From: Diploptera punctata
Taxonomy: Eukaryota > Arthropoda > Insecta > Blattodea > Blaberidae
Assembly: GCA_030220185.1 (NCBI GenBank)
Contig: JASPKZ010007797.1
Location: 2,896,001 to 2,960,000 of the forward strand
DNA: 64,000 nt
Reading direction: 5' to 3'
Below are positions 10,241 through 20,169 of the stretch, in pieces. The notes beneath the pieces are model-generated. The model saw nothing but the letters and a program-made list of their open reading frames with translations, was not told the origin of the DNA and ran no database searches. The stretch's first letter is position 1, and every line of letters begins with the position of its first letter. The position numbers were made by a program, and so were the translations under genes.

Positions 10241-10990
10241 CATTGTTTATTGTTGAGGGAAATTAGCGTTTCGCTATTTTCTAAGTAATTCCATTATTGA
10301 ATTAAATGGATTTTTATATCCGATTACAATCTCTTCTTATGATAAGACAAAGTTATGGATTTATATATCCTCAAATAAATGTGGTTTTTGATGTGAGAAA
10401 TAACTATTTCGCTATTTTTTTCGGAAATTCACAAGTGAATATCAATTAATTTTTATGTGCGAGTATCACATTAGAGTCCCGTTTATAGTTTTAACGAATT
10501 AGCGTAACGTATCTAAATGTTTGTAGCCTATTGCTATTTTTCCACTCTTACGTATTGCCAATGGTTCCTGTGACGTTGAAACACACAGAATTTATTTAAT
10601 CACCTCACACCGATTCTACACAAAATAATTCAATTTTTCTTTATTTAGCCCACACTGTTTTTCACAATTTTTTTCTGAAGTCTCTCACATACTCAATATC
10701 ACTTATTTTTTGTTTGCTCACATATGCAATTACACTGAGTTCTGTTTAACACAGTTGGCTTCTAATCTAGTCCACGAGTCGACTTACAAATCACGACTGA
10801 CTCACTCTCTAAGATCTCCATCCGGTTTTTGTATAAGCGGCGAAGATTCCTGAAAGTTTCAAGACAGGTCGAAAAGTATGGCACCGGTCGCTAGTTATGA
10901 TCACGAAAGCAATTTTTGGAGAAAGCGCATCTGAAATGATCGCTGTGAGTTGTAGACACGACTCGTGATTCGTGACTCTGAATTCTAATG
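10241..10990. other. No gene recognised
   Basis: AT-rich sequence with two related stretches (10254-10330 and 10375-10460: TTTCGCTATTTT, then TTTTTATRT) that may be an old ~120-bp duplication. Short near-palindromes around GACTCGTG (10770-10800, 10955-10975) have no evident role. Confidence 0.35.
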
Positions 10991-10997
10991 TCTTATG

Positions 10998-11120
10998 CCA
11001 TCAAAAGCGTGGGGTGCTTTTTATGATTTTTACATTTTCTTCTTAGAGACTTTACTTTTACCAATATCTGTTTATTATCAAATATATTAATTAATATAGA
11101 GCCCTCCACGCTTTTGATGG
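10998..11120. mobile_element. Small inverted-repeat element
   Basis: A perfect 15-bp inverted repeat, CCATCAAAAGCGTGG at 10998-11012 and its complement at 11106-11120, encloses about 93 bp of AT-rich DNA. It resembles a miniature inverted-repeat element, but no target duplication could be assigned. Confidence 0.5.
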
Positions 11121-11396
11121 TAAAATTATTTTATTTTTGTTGATAAGTCTAGGTTTATTCTATATGTGTTGGAGATATTTTTGTTGACCATCCTAATTTT
11201 ATCCCAAGCGTGTTGGAAGTTTAAAATTATTTTTCATTTTTTAGTTAGGTTTTCTAATGAAGCGTGTTGTTTTAGTTTTTTAGAACTATTATTTATTTTT
11301 TAGTTTTAATATTTTACAGAATAAGATAAAAATGTAAATATCTTTAAATTCAATACTATTGTAGTATGAGCTAAAAGTAATACTATTCTAAAAAAT

Positions 11397-11485
11397 CCTC
11401 CCAGCCGGATTTGAACCAGCGACCTATGGATTACTGAAATTATATAGATTACAGTTCACCGATCTACCAACTGAGCTCTTACAAC
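11397..11485 (-). pseudogene. tRNA-Tyr(GTA)-like pseudogene with intron
   Basis: The minus strand has GCTCAGTTGGTAGATC (D arm/A box), CTGTA with a GTA anticodon, and an insert of about 17 nt just 3' of the anticodon, where tRNA-Tyr introns lie. ATCCATAGGTCGC and GCTGGTTCAAATCCGGC (T arm with a perfect B box) follow, then a T6 run that would stop Pol III. The 3' half and intron position match insect tRNA-Tyr. The acceptor stem is broken (5' GTTGTAA against 3' TGGGAGG) and the D and anticodon stems carry mismatches, so a functional tRNA is unlikely. Confidence 0.75.
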
Positions 11486-11540
11486 GATTGACTAAAAAGT
11501 CGACAAGTCCGCAACCTATTATACCAGTTTTCATTTTTTT

Positions 11541-11866
11541 GATTTTCTGATGATTCTGTCCAGGATTTTAGAAACAAATATGAAATTATTGTATTGTCAC
11601 GGATCCTTTACAAGTGTACAAAGTTTTAAGTCGATCCAATGTTTCTAAGTGGGTGAAAATCGTGTTCAAAGATTCCGTTACATAGATACAAAGACACTTT
11701 TTTTGATTTTCTGATGATTCGGGCCAGGATTTTAGAAAATAAAAAGGAAATTATTGTATTGTCACGGGTCCTTTACAAGTATACAAAGTTTCAAGTCGAT
11801 CCAATGATTTTAAGTGGGTGAAAATCGCGTTGAAAAATTCCGTCACATAGATAGATAGATACTGGT
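11541..11866. repeat. 164-bp tandem duplication
   Basis: Two copies (11541-11704 and 11705-11866) both run GATTTTCTGATGATTC...CCAGGATTTTAGAAA...TTATTGTATTGTCACGG...AAGTCGATCCAATG...AAGTGGGTGAAAATCG. They differ at roughly one base in ten. No coding signal was seen. Confidence 0.85.
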
Positions 11867-11889
11867 CAACCTAATATAAAGCGTGTAAA

Positions 11890-12262
11890 ATTAGACATTT
11901 TCAAGTCGTGCATTTAAGTTGAGAACGTTTGAATCTGCTTGTAAAGCTTAGTACAAATTAGTTAAACGAATAGTTACGCGATTTCGAGCGTCATGGCTTA
12001 ATGGTTGTCGTGCTAGACCCCTATTCCAAAGGTTACATGTTCAAACCCCGTTGCTAATAAGCACGCTGTTTTTTTTTATTCATTTTATGTATTCATATAC
12101 TTTAATTCATTAAACTTTACTTATTTATTTATTTAAAATATATTCATTCAATGAATTTAATTAATTTTATATGTTTATTTGTTTATTTAATTTATTGGTG
12201 ATAGTGTAGAAAGATGCCGGTTTTCAAATATTTTAGCTAATAATTTAATTTAGGTATTTTTG
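11890..12262 (+). repeat. tRNA-like-containing repeat, copy 1
   Basis: A block of about 370 bp is repeated at 12590-12920. Both begin TTAnRCATTTTCAAGTCGTG, continue with TTAAGTTGAGAAYGTTTGAA, and end near GTGTAGAAAGATGCCGGTTTT. The centre (about 11985-12062) holds a tRNA-like module: ATGGCTTAATGGTTGTCGTG as A box and TGTTCAAACCCC as a weak B box, followed by a T run. It is probably a SINE, or part of one, caught in a tandem duplication. Confidence 0.7.
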
Positions 12263-12589
12263 TTTTTTTAATTAGTCGGTGTTGATGCATTGAAGTGGGC
12301 TATATGTTGTGGCAATGCTTCATTTATATTACACTTAGAGCAGATTGGACACATCTTAATTTTCTCTTATTTCGGAAATTATCCACAATACGGTCGTTTT
12401 TCGTTATTTCCAAATCAACATATAAATTTTCAAGTGTTTTCCGAAATTCCTTGAGACAAGAAAAATCACATATGTATTCATGAAATCGTTACAGATGGCT
12501 GGTATGTTTTAAATAATTTCCTGGAATTACTATAGACGGTTATTTGCACTAGAATTCCTGAAATCTGTAAAAGAAAATAAATCTTAAAA

Positions 12590-12920
12590 TTAAGCATTTT
12601 CAAGTCGTGTTTTTAAGTTGAGAATGTTTGAATCTGCTTATAAAGCTCACTGCAAATTGGTAAGATGAATATCGTAGTTGCAGCCGGCTGGCTTCATGGT
12701 TATCGCGCTACATTTTATTCCATAGGTTCGACGTGCAAACCCGGTTGTTAATGACCACAATGTTTTTTTTAAATTTATTTATTTAAATGCATTAATTAAA
12801 ATGTATCTATTTATTTAAACTATTTATTAATTTGTTTATTTAATTAATTAGTAAGTTGTGTAGAAAGATGCCGGTTTTGAAAAATTCTAGTGAACGATTT
12901 TAATGTAGGATTTTGTAATG
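12590..12920 (+). repeat. tRNA-like-containing repeat, copy 2
   Basis: Second copy of the block at 11890-12262, with the tRNA-like module near 12685-12765 (CTGGCTTCATGGTTATCGCG, then GTGCAAACCCGG). The downstream sequence TTATTTCGGAAATTATCCAC near 12368 also recurs at 13352-13375. The duplicated unit was therefore larger, about 0.7 kb, and was later interrupted by the SINE at 12952-13336. Confidence 0.7.
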
Positions 12921-12951
12921 AATTTATTTATTTATTTATTTATTTATCTAT

Positions 12952-13336
12952 GTCCACCGCTGTGGTCTCGGGGTAGCGTGCTGCCTTGTCACGCAGCGGG
13001 CCCGGGTTCGATCCCCGGTCGGGACAGTTTTTCTGGGTGAGGTTTTTATCGGGGTTTTTCCTCACCTGTAAGACAAATGTCAGGAAAACTTTAAGGCCCA
13101 AACGGTCCCCGAAATCATATGGCCATCGCAATCATCATTCATATTCATCTTAGGTTAAGCTTAGGATTAGGGACTCTCCTGGCGCACCATTATCATCATC
13201 ATCACCCATCATATCATCGGGGCAACGTAACTCCGCCTTCCAGGCGCCCCAACCTCAGAAGTGGATTACAAGTACGCCATGCCAGGAGAGAAACCAGGAA
13301 TGTCGAAAGACAAACCTGGGGCATTTGGGAAAAAAA
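12952..13336 (+). mobile_element. SINE family A, tail type 1, with clear target duplication
   Basis: The tRNA head opens CCACCGCTGTGGTCTCGGGG with GTAGCGTGCTGCCTTGTCACG and B box GGGTTCGATCCCC. The anticodon-arm region (GCTGCCTTGTCACGCAGC) most resembles tRNA-Asp. The conserved core GGGTGAGGTTTTTATC...CCTCACCTGTAAGACAAATG leads to tail type 1 (GACTCTCCTGGCGC...GGGGCATTTGGG) and an A run. An 11-bp repeat TATTTATCTAT flanks it at 12941-12951 and 13337-13347. Confidence 0.9.
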
Positions 13337-13449
13337 TATTTATCTATCTATTTTTATTTCGGAATTATCCACAATAAAGTGGCTTTCCGTCACCCTCAAG
13401 AATTTCGCTTTGTCCAGTTGTAGCGATCTTGAACATCCTGATCTGTAAT

Positions 13450-13958
13450 TTCCAGTTCTCTCATTATTCTTCTTACGCCGTCCAGCCAATGTCCTTTAGG
13501 TCTTCCCATTCTTATTTTTCTATATATGTTGCACTTCAAGTTCTTATAAGGCATTCTGTCAGATGTCCTCTTGAATCATTTTCGTAATTGCAATGTTTCT
13601 GTTATTTATTTCTAATCTTGACTTCCGCGATGATCTTCTCCAGTAATTCATCTCTGTTGCTAATAACTTGTTGGCTTTGGCACATGTCTCATATAACATA
13701 ATACTCTCTACAATTGAGTAGAAATATACCGATGTTTAATAAGTTAATTTTAATGAACGATTTAATGGAGTGAACTATTAAGGTTATTGTAACACATATT
13801 TATTTGATAATTTATAAGGCGAGTACCACGTTCACCTACTTTTTACACGTGTTACGTTACATATTTTCGCGTTTGTGTTTAATTTAAAAAAGCTAATTTA
13901 CATGGAAGAAAAATCAATAAAATGAAACATATGGCCACACGTAGAAATACATGACGTA
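13450..13958. other. No gene recognised
   Basis: C-rich to T-rich sequence near 13450-13700 resembles a heavily decayed minus-strand LINE C-terminus, but no motif could be read with confidence. The remainder is AT-rich without structure. Confidence 0.3.
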
Positions 13959-13959
13959 A

Positions 13960-14478
13960 TGAAATGGACAATTCATGACAAATGAGGGAAATTTTAAAGA
14001 AATGACTTAATTAAAGTACCTAGGAACAATAATTACAAACAAGAATGAGATGCACAAAGAAATTAAACATAGGTTTAATTCTGGAGATGCATGGCATTAC
14101 AGTGATTCTTGTCAATACAACTGCTCTCAAAAAACGTTAAACTAAGAATATATAAAACGGTTGTTCTTCCAGTTATAATAGGCCCTATGTGAATGCAAAA
14201 CTCTTTTTAAGAGAGGAGAAAACTTGACGAGTGTTTGAGAGTAAAATAAACAGTGGGTTACATTATCTTTATGGGATATAAAATTTAATTAGAAAGGGAT
14301 GGAAACCTGTTTTAGAAAAACCAGACGGAAAGCAGTCAGTAGGTAGAGCAAGAATGAGATGGGGTATATGACCATGATTTTTGGGAGTGAATTATAGAAG
14401 AATGAGTAGAACATACTGCGTAAACAGCTAAAATCCGCTCTGCCATGGGACATAGTGACAGTAAGGTAGTTAGTTTAA
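13960..14478 (+). pseudogene. LINE-A ORF2 C-terminal fragment
   Basis: Plus-strand reading: MTNEGNFKEMT then KYLGTIITNKNEMHKEIKHR, FNSGDAWHYSD, a broken RIYKTVVLPV segment, and the decayed C-terminal block with KPDGKQSVGRARMRW. It stops at the LINE-A 3' signature TAGTGACAG...GTAGTTAGTT. There is one deletion after the FERGE-like block plus several stops. The same segment is on the minus strand at 18950-19625. Confidence 0.7.
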
Positions 14479-14491
14479 TATCATCATCATA

Positions 14492-15720
14492 GATGGCACT
14501 ACAGTTCATTTTGAGTTTAGAAAAAGCCGCTCTACTTTACAAGTAGTAGATAGCCTACTTAAAGACATACATGAAGCACTGAGTAGACCGAAGCAGAAGT
14601 TCTATGCTGTATTCGTAAACTACTGCAAAGCTTTTGACAACGTAGACAGGAAACTACTGATCTCCAAATTAAGAACCATGAATGAACTGGACGAGCACAC
14701 CCTAACACTTATCCATAACATAATAGCTCAAGGTATCTTCAAGATAGACGATACAGTTCAGAAATCAAAGAAAGTCATTCAAACCAGAGGAGTCCTTCAA
14801 GGGGATCCTTTAAGCCCTTTCCTCTTCAATGTGATGCAGCAGATATAATCCAGATATGCCGACCATCAATAAAAAAATATATGTACGCGCACGATATGGT
14901 ACTCCGAGCGGCAGATAAGGAAGATCTGCAAGAAACAATACACAATCTCGCATTGTGGGCAGAAAAAATGGCTTCTATATAAACCTATCAAAAACGGTAC
15001 AGATGGTATTCAGAAAGGGTGGTCGACTGGTAGACAGCGACCACATACAACTCTAGGGCAGCCTGTTGCAAATCACAAACGCCTTCAAATATCTAGGAGT
15101 AACATTCCAAACAACAGCCGAATCATTCAGAATTCGTACGAAAGAGACAGCGGCAGCTGCTATAGTTGCCATATGACAGAAAACATCACACAGCTGTCAC
15201 TTGCAACAGCCATGAAACTTTTTGAGGCCAAAATACTTCCCATCTTAACATATGGAATAGAAATCACATGGACTGACCTCAGCTACGGAGACTTTAACAC
15301 CTTAGAGAAAGTGAAAGCAAGATTCCTTAAAGCAGCAATGGGGATCTCCAAATTTGCTCCATCTGGACTTGCATACGAGTTAGCACGGGAAACTTTTCTC
15401 GTGGAAGATCTACGTACAAAGTTCCTGCTACCAGCTACTAAACAGAAAACTAGATTGAAGGAGATAAGACAAAAGAAGATAAAAGAAATAGCGAAAGATT
15501 TTACGCAATATATGCAATGATTAATCGAGACTGGATTGAACCAAACAACAAAATACACAGTGCAGTAATAAGACTTGCAGTGCATGGGTATCACCACAAA
15601 CTGCAGAATTTCAAACTATCATGATCCGTCAATGGACTGCGTGTGTAAGCTCTGTGATAGACCGTGTGCAAGATACCATTTTAATGTCTTTAAAGCGAAC
15701 AAAATCGTTACTAGCATACA
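14492..15720 (+). pseudogene. LINE reverse transcriptase with C-terminal zinc motif, catalytically dead
   Basis: Reading frames, broken by several frameshifts, give GFRKSRSTLQVVDSLLKDI, then FYAVFVNYCKAFDNVDR, GVLQGDPLSPFLFNV, MYAHDMVLRAADKEDLQ, and INLSKTVQMVF. Next come NAFKYLGVTFQT, a long open stretch at 15173-15520 (FEAKILPILTYGIE, EKVKARFLKAAMGIS), and near 15635 a CVCKLCDRPCARYH zinc-binding motif. This is RT followed by a Cys/His tail, typical of LINE ORF2. Two catalytic aspartates are changed: FVD to FVN in motif A, and ADD to AHD in motif C. 5'-truncated and inactive. Confidence 0.85.
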
Positions 15721-15779
15721 GCAGAGACCAAATGTAATGCACATTTGTGCGCACTTCATCCTATTGCCATTATTTTGAG

Positions 15780-16120
15780 CTCTCGCCGTTGACAAGATCT
15801 TCCATTCATCCTTGTCCAACACTTTCCCTCTCCATCTTCTTACACCAAGCTTCATAACATCTTCCGTTCCAACTGACCATCTCAACTTTAGTCTACCTAC
15901 TCTTCTACTTCAGTAGTGCGTGTTTTCTAATAGGATTCTCCTCTGTCACTCTGATATAATGGTCAACCCAACGTAAGGTATCTATCTTTATAAACTTAAC
16001 AACATTAGAGTCTGTGAGTGCAATTCACTGGTCCAAATATCATCCTGAGGACTTTCCTTTCAAAAACCTGAGTTATTATTCAACACTCACTGCCATATGT
16101 AAGCTTATACAAGGTCAAAT
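15780..16120 (-). pseudogene. LINE ORF2 C-terminal fragment
   Basis: Minus-strand readings include TQVFERKVLRMIFGPVN, a broken segment, and LRWSVGTEDVMKLGVRRWRG with KDEWK. This is the WRxxA/REEW end motif of insect LINEs. It lies tail-to-tail with the plus-strand LINE that ends near 15720. Truncated and frameshifted. Confidence 0.6.
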
Positions 16121-16199
16121 TATTATTTTAATTCACCAAATGTGATTTTAATGTGTTTTTGAAAGCACAATAGCATCTGTTAGTCAATAAAATTGTGAT

Positions 16200-16837
16200 T
16201 TATTTATTTTTCTATGTGAATCAGAAGGCTATCTACAAATATGGGTCGCATGTGCAGCGAGCCGTACGTGCTGTTGACAGTCCGCATGTCCAGTAATAAT
16301 ATAAAATAAAAAAACATTACAATAGATTACAATTACATTACACATTAATTAAGTAATGTTAATGATATTACAATTTGCTTACTTATTTATTTATTCACGA
16401 ATGAGTGTTTTTCATATTTTCAACTTTTCGTCCAGAAATTTACCCACGTTTGTCCATTTTTCTGCGTTTACCAATGACTCGTAGCATGGCAATCTATTAA
16501 GATTTTAATTTAGAAATCTTTACGGTAACAGTTGATGCCTCCAATATTCTAAATCGTTACATTTTCCTCATATATATGTATTTCATCTTGAAAGCACCCG
16601 CACATTGGACATGTTCGCATACCGTTATCGTCGGTAATTTTTAGAAATTTAATGCTCGCACCCTAAACCATGCAAGCCCTGATCTCTCTTTAAACCCTTG
16701 ATTATGTAGACTATAGGCCTGTAAGATTATTTTTCCCAAACTTGTTTTAGGTCTCTTGGTAAACACAGTGAATGTTTTCCCGTACTATCAACGAAAATAT
16801 TTTGTTGGTCAATTTTCAAGTAGGTTACAGCTCCTCC
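16200..16837. other. No gene recognised; possible decayed LINE zinc-finger end
   Basis: On the minus strand near 16600 the sequence reads CPMCGCFQDEIHI, reminiscent of the Cys-rich C-terminus of some LINEs, but the flanks are unreadable. The rest is AT-rich. Confidence 0.3.
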
Positions 16838-16993
16838 TTAATAAGTTTGGTCTGTTTAATTCTTACCTCATATCGTTGTTTCTGATAGACATATGTTTCA
16901 AGATATGTTTGTCTCGGATACTGAAGATGAGAATAACATGTCTAACAGAAACAAATATGCGAGGTAAGAATTAAAACAGACCAAACTTATTAA
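16838..16993. mobile_element. Fold-back (palindromic) element, 156 bp
   Basis: TTAATAAGTTTGGTCTGTTT at the left end is matched by its complement at the right end (AAACAGACCAAACTTATTAA). The arms continue imperfectly inward (TTCTTACCTC against GAGGTAAGAA). Possible TTAA target duplications are built into the ends. No coding sequence. Confidence 0.75.
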
Positions 16994-17174
16994 GTAAAAC
17001 CTCATAATGTTACTTCCTATTGTATTTTCAAATAGATCCTCCTTAATTTTCTCCACACTTTCTTGCTATTTTCGATCCCACTGCCGTGTGTTAGGACAGA
17101 CCTTAATAGAGATTTATACAAGGTCAATGTAGTTTTTAAGTTCACCAAATGTGATTTTAACGTGGTTTTAGCGC

Positions 17175-17762
17175 GATAGTGCGTTTTGTCGTACTTACAG
17201 CAATGGCGACCATGATTGAAAGTTCAACTTCTTACATTTCAGGGTTGCCAACCTAAATAACTATACTGTAATATTACATATTTACAAACACGCGTGTGGG
17301 AAGTAAAACCACTGCCCTCTATGTATAGCCTACTACATACAATGCATATAAAAAAATATCCAAAAGGTAATGTTAATGTACATTATACGAAACAGATCAC
17401 TGCATTTTAAATGAACTGAACTTTATTTGAAACAATATAAAACAATAAACACGTACTTGCTGCCATTTTATAACTAAATTGGTCTCACGGCCTCATGTTG
17501 TTTCAACTAATAAACATTGCCACACACTATTAATGTTAGTTAATTGTTTATAATGAACGCAAATATTTCCAATAAATATGTTATTATATTTTAATATTTT
17601 ACTATATATATTTTGAAAACACCATCGCGCAAAAAATAATGTACAACGCACGTTTGTGAAGTGTTTTACAGAATCTCGGAAGTTATTGACGTCGCTATCG
17701 CTCAGTTTTTGAACATTTTCCTCGCTTGTATAAAACCACTTTCCAACCACGCATCGTAATAT
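17175..17762 (+). repeat. Dispersed repeat R, copy 1
   Basis: It shares long stretches with 62330-63165 on the same strand, for example CATTTCAGGGTTGCCAACC, TTTGAAACAATATAAAACAA and TTTTACAGAATCTCGGAA. This copy lacks the 240-bp palindromic insertion present in the other. No protein is readable. It may be a long-range duplicate or a member of an uncharacterised repeat family. Confidence 0.8.
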
Positions 17763-17891
17763 ACTATATTAATTGACCTTCATTAAACAGTTGTTTTTTG
17801 TTTTAATTATTGTCTATAAAATTGGAATTTCCTGTATGCGTATAGCAGATATGAATGTTTGCAGTACGAATATCTAGTCATAGCGATATAA

Positions 17892-18648
17892 TCATAAGTA
17901 ATGCCACGAGTGATTTCCAAATTATCGATAAATTCACGACTCACGAAGTGAGGAGTGAATTTATCTAGAGAATTTGGAAATCAAAAGTGGCATTTGTTAG
18001 GACTATTTAACGAATAAAATTAAGCTGTTTACTCACAAATCATTATTTAACTATAGTTAATTTAAAATATTTATATATTTAATATAAACGGCGATGTTTG
18101 AAAACAAATGAGAAACGATAGGTACGCTTAATCTGCTTCTTTTGTTTATCACTGCAACCAGATCATACTATTTATTGCCAAAGGAACGCAAATATTGTAA
18201 GAATGCTCTCTAGTGGAGAAAAAATGAAACACATCAAATTGTATATTAATTCATTTCTGATGTCGTATGATGTAAATATGACAATCATATTTTTCTGAAT
18301 TATTACCTGGGAAAAAAATACATGTAAGAAAGTGCAAACAGTGGTTTCGTTTTATGGTGGTACAACAAATTGCTACAAATGTTTTTATAGACTATTAACT
18401 CCTGCAAGCGCTATGTGTTGACATCTATGCACTATATATACAATCTGGTAGCCGTATTTATTATGGGCTCAGTCACTGCAAAATAATGGTCAGACCTGTT
18501 CAGAATATTAAAAAGGAGGAGCTTTCTTTAATATGGTAAATATAACACATAAATATTTCGTGAAACACGACTCTGATTGATTGTAAAACAGAAATCATTG
18601 AAATGTGATTGGTTATTGACTCCCATTTGGGGCATGAGTTAAATAGTC
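17892..18648 (-). repeat. Hairpin-bearing dispersed repeat, copy 3 (inverted)
   Basis: Full-length inverted copy of the repeat at 7990-8716. It has the most complete hairpin: 17921-17991 carries GATTTCCAAATT at one side, the complement at the other, and a nested inverted motif around TCACGAAGTGA. Copies 2 and 3 face each other across 9.2 kb. Ends: ATCATAAGTAATGCC and GGGCATGAGTTAAATAGT. Confidence 0.8.
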
Positions 18649-18674
18649 TTATATACACAACTAAAGACGAAATC

Positions 18675-18801
18675 ATGACGTCACCAAGCAACAATACCAC
18701 AGCCAACATTAGTCGTAGTACTAACTGCTCTAGTATAGTTGACGATGAACAATACTCGCAAAATAAACTCGATAAACTACTATTTATTTTCGTATTAAAA
18801 G
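18675..18801 (+). CDS. Candidate first coding exon, unrecognised
   Basis: An ATG at 18675 opens 43 codons rich in Asn, Ser and Thr. They contain three possible N-glycosylation sequons (NNT, NIS, NCS), followed by a hydrophobic start (LDKLLFIFVLK). A good donor, AAAAG|GTATGT, lies at 18801/18802. A glycosylated N-terminus leading into a membrane segment is what a receptor or channel subunit would show. No family is recognised, no further exon was found, and the frame is also open upstream into the repeat. It could be chance. Confidence 0.2.
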
Positions 18802-18854
18802 GTATGTTCACATTAATTTTCCACACAGGTCAACTAAAAAGTAATGTATGTAAC

Positions 18855-18947
18855 TTGTAGTGGAAGTGCTTCGCGTCCTCGTCTCGAAAATTCCTGTCTT
18901 GGCAGTAAACGTCTCACTCGTCAACGGAACTGTCACTTCCACTACAA
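18855..18947. repeat. 93-bp inverted-repeat unit
   Basis: A perfect 14-bp inverted repeat, TTGTAGTGGAAGTG at 18855-18868 and its complement at 18934-18947, encloses 65 bp of GC-richer DNA. It lies directly beside the LINE-A 3' end. Possibly a miniature element or a small hairpin RNA source; nothing decides. Confidence 0.45.
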
Positions 18948-18949
18948 AC

Positions 18950-19625
18950 TCACTCACTGGCACTATCGAATCCGTAGGTTCATGTCCGCCCGGACATAAG
19001 CTCTCCATACATCCCTATCCTGAGATGATTTCCAATCATACCCTGTATAATCTACTTCCTTCAAATCATAGTTAATTTTATTCTCCCACTTCATTCTGGT
19101 CTACAAATTGGGCGTTTTTTCCCTCTGGTTTTCCTACAAGAAGTTGCCATGCACGTCTTTCATTGTCAATTCGTGCCACATGTCCTGCCCATCGCAGTCT
19201 ACGAGACTTAATTGTTCTTATATCTTGCTTCCTATAAAGACCATGTAGTTCACTGTAATGTAGTCTTCTCCATTCACCTGTCTGTTCATCTCTCTTTGGC
19301 CTAAACATTTTCCTAAGAACTTCATTCTTAAATACTCGTAATCTTGTTTCCTCTCTTAAAGTAAGAGTTCATGTTTCACATCCATATAATACAACTGGTA
19401 GAATAACAGTTTTATATATTTTCAGTTTATCATATTTTGAAAGGAATTGGGACGACAAAAGTCCCTGTAATACATAATAGCATGCATTTCCAGAATTGAG
19501 CCTATGTTTAATTTCTTTCTGCATCTCACTCTCGTATTTGTGATTATTGTTCCTATGTATATGAATTCAGCCACTTCTCAAAATTTCCCTCATTTGTCAT
19601 TAACTGTCATTTCCATTATCACTTC
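18950..19625 (-). pseudogene. LINE-A ORF2 C-terminal fragment
   Basis: The best continuous minus-strand block (19308 to 19078) reads FRPKRDEQTGEWRRLH, YRKQDIRTIKSRRLRWAGHV, ARIDNERRAWQLLVGKPEGK. This is the classic LINE C-terminal GHVARM region. Upstream, near 19610, MTNEGNFEKWL matches the LINE-A start at 13985. Downstream the coding ends at the LINE-A signature (complement of CACTCACTGGCACTATCGAA). Frameshifted and 5'-truncated. Confidence 0.8.
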
Positions 19626-19774
19626 CATTACTAAACACAGAAATAACTATTTTGAGGTCATAATGACATCTGTTAGCGAAGGAAATTCTATTCAAGATTT
19701 CTTAACCAATTGGCTTCAGCTTTAAATGCTCAATACATTTCCCCAGAAATTGGATTTAATTTACCGTAAATTAT

Positions 19775-20153
19775 TTATTTTTTTACAAATGCCCCAGGTT
19801 GTCTTTCAACATTCCTGGTTTCTCTCCTGGCATGGCGTACTTGTAAACCACTTCTGAGGTTGGGGCGCCTGGAAGGCGGGGTTACGTTGCCCCCATGATA
19901 TGATGGGTGGTGATGATGATAATGGTGCGCCAGGAGAGTACCTAATCCTAAGCTTAATCTAAGATGAATATGAATGACGATGACCATATGATATCGGGGA
20001 CTGTTTGGGCCTTAAAGTTTTAGTGACATTTGTCTTACAGGTGAGAAAAACCCCGATAAAAACATCACCCAGAAAAACTGTCCCGACCGGGGATCGAACC
20101 CGGACCCGCTGCGTGACAAGGCCGCACGCTACCTCCAGACCACAGCGGTGGAC
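19775..20153 (-). mobile_element. SINE family A, tail type 1, with 16-bp target duplication
   Basis: Complement of the 12952-13336 SINE. The tRNA head lies at the right end (GGATCGAACCCGG as B-box complement) and tail type 1 at the left. Flanks ATTTACCGTAAATTAT (19759-19774) and ATTTACCATAAATTAT (20154-20169) differ at one base. A related site without the SINE exists near 60750. Confidence 0.9.
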
Positions 20154-20169
20154 ATTTACCATAAATTAT

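Noticed and set aside
7990..18648. A ~10-kb composite or giant transposon bounded by inverted copies of the hairpin repeat
   Set aside because: A third single copy exists at 1-137, and the interval contains only unrelated repeat fragments with no transposase or capsid/polymerase genes. Independent insertions are simpler.
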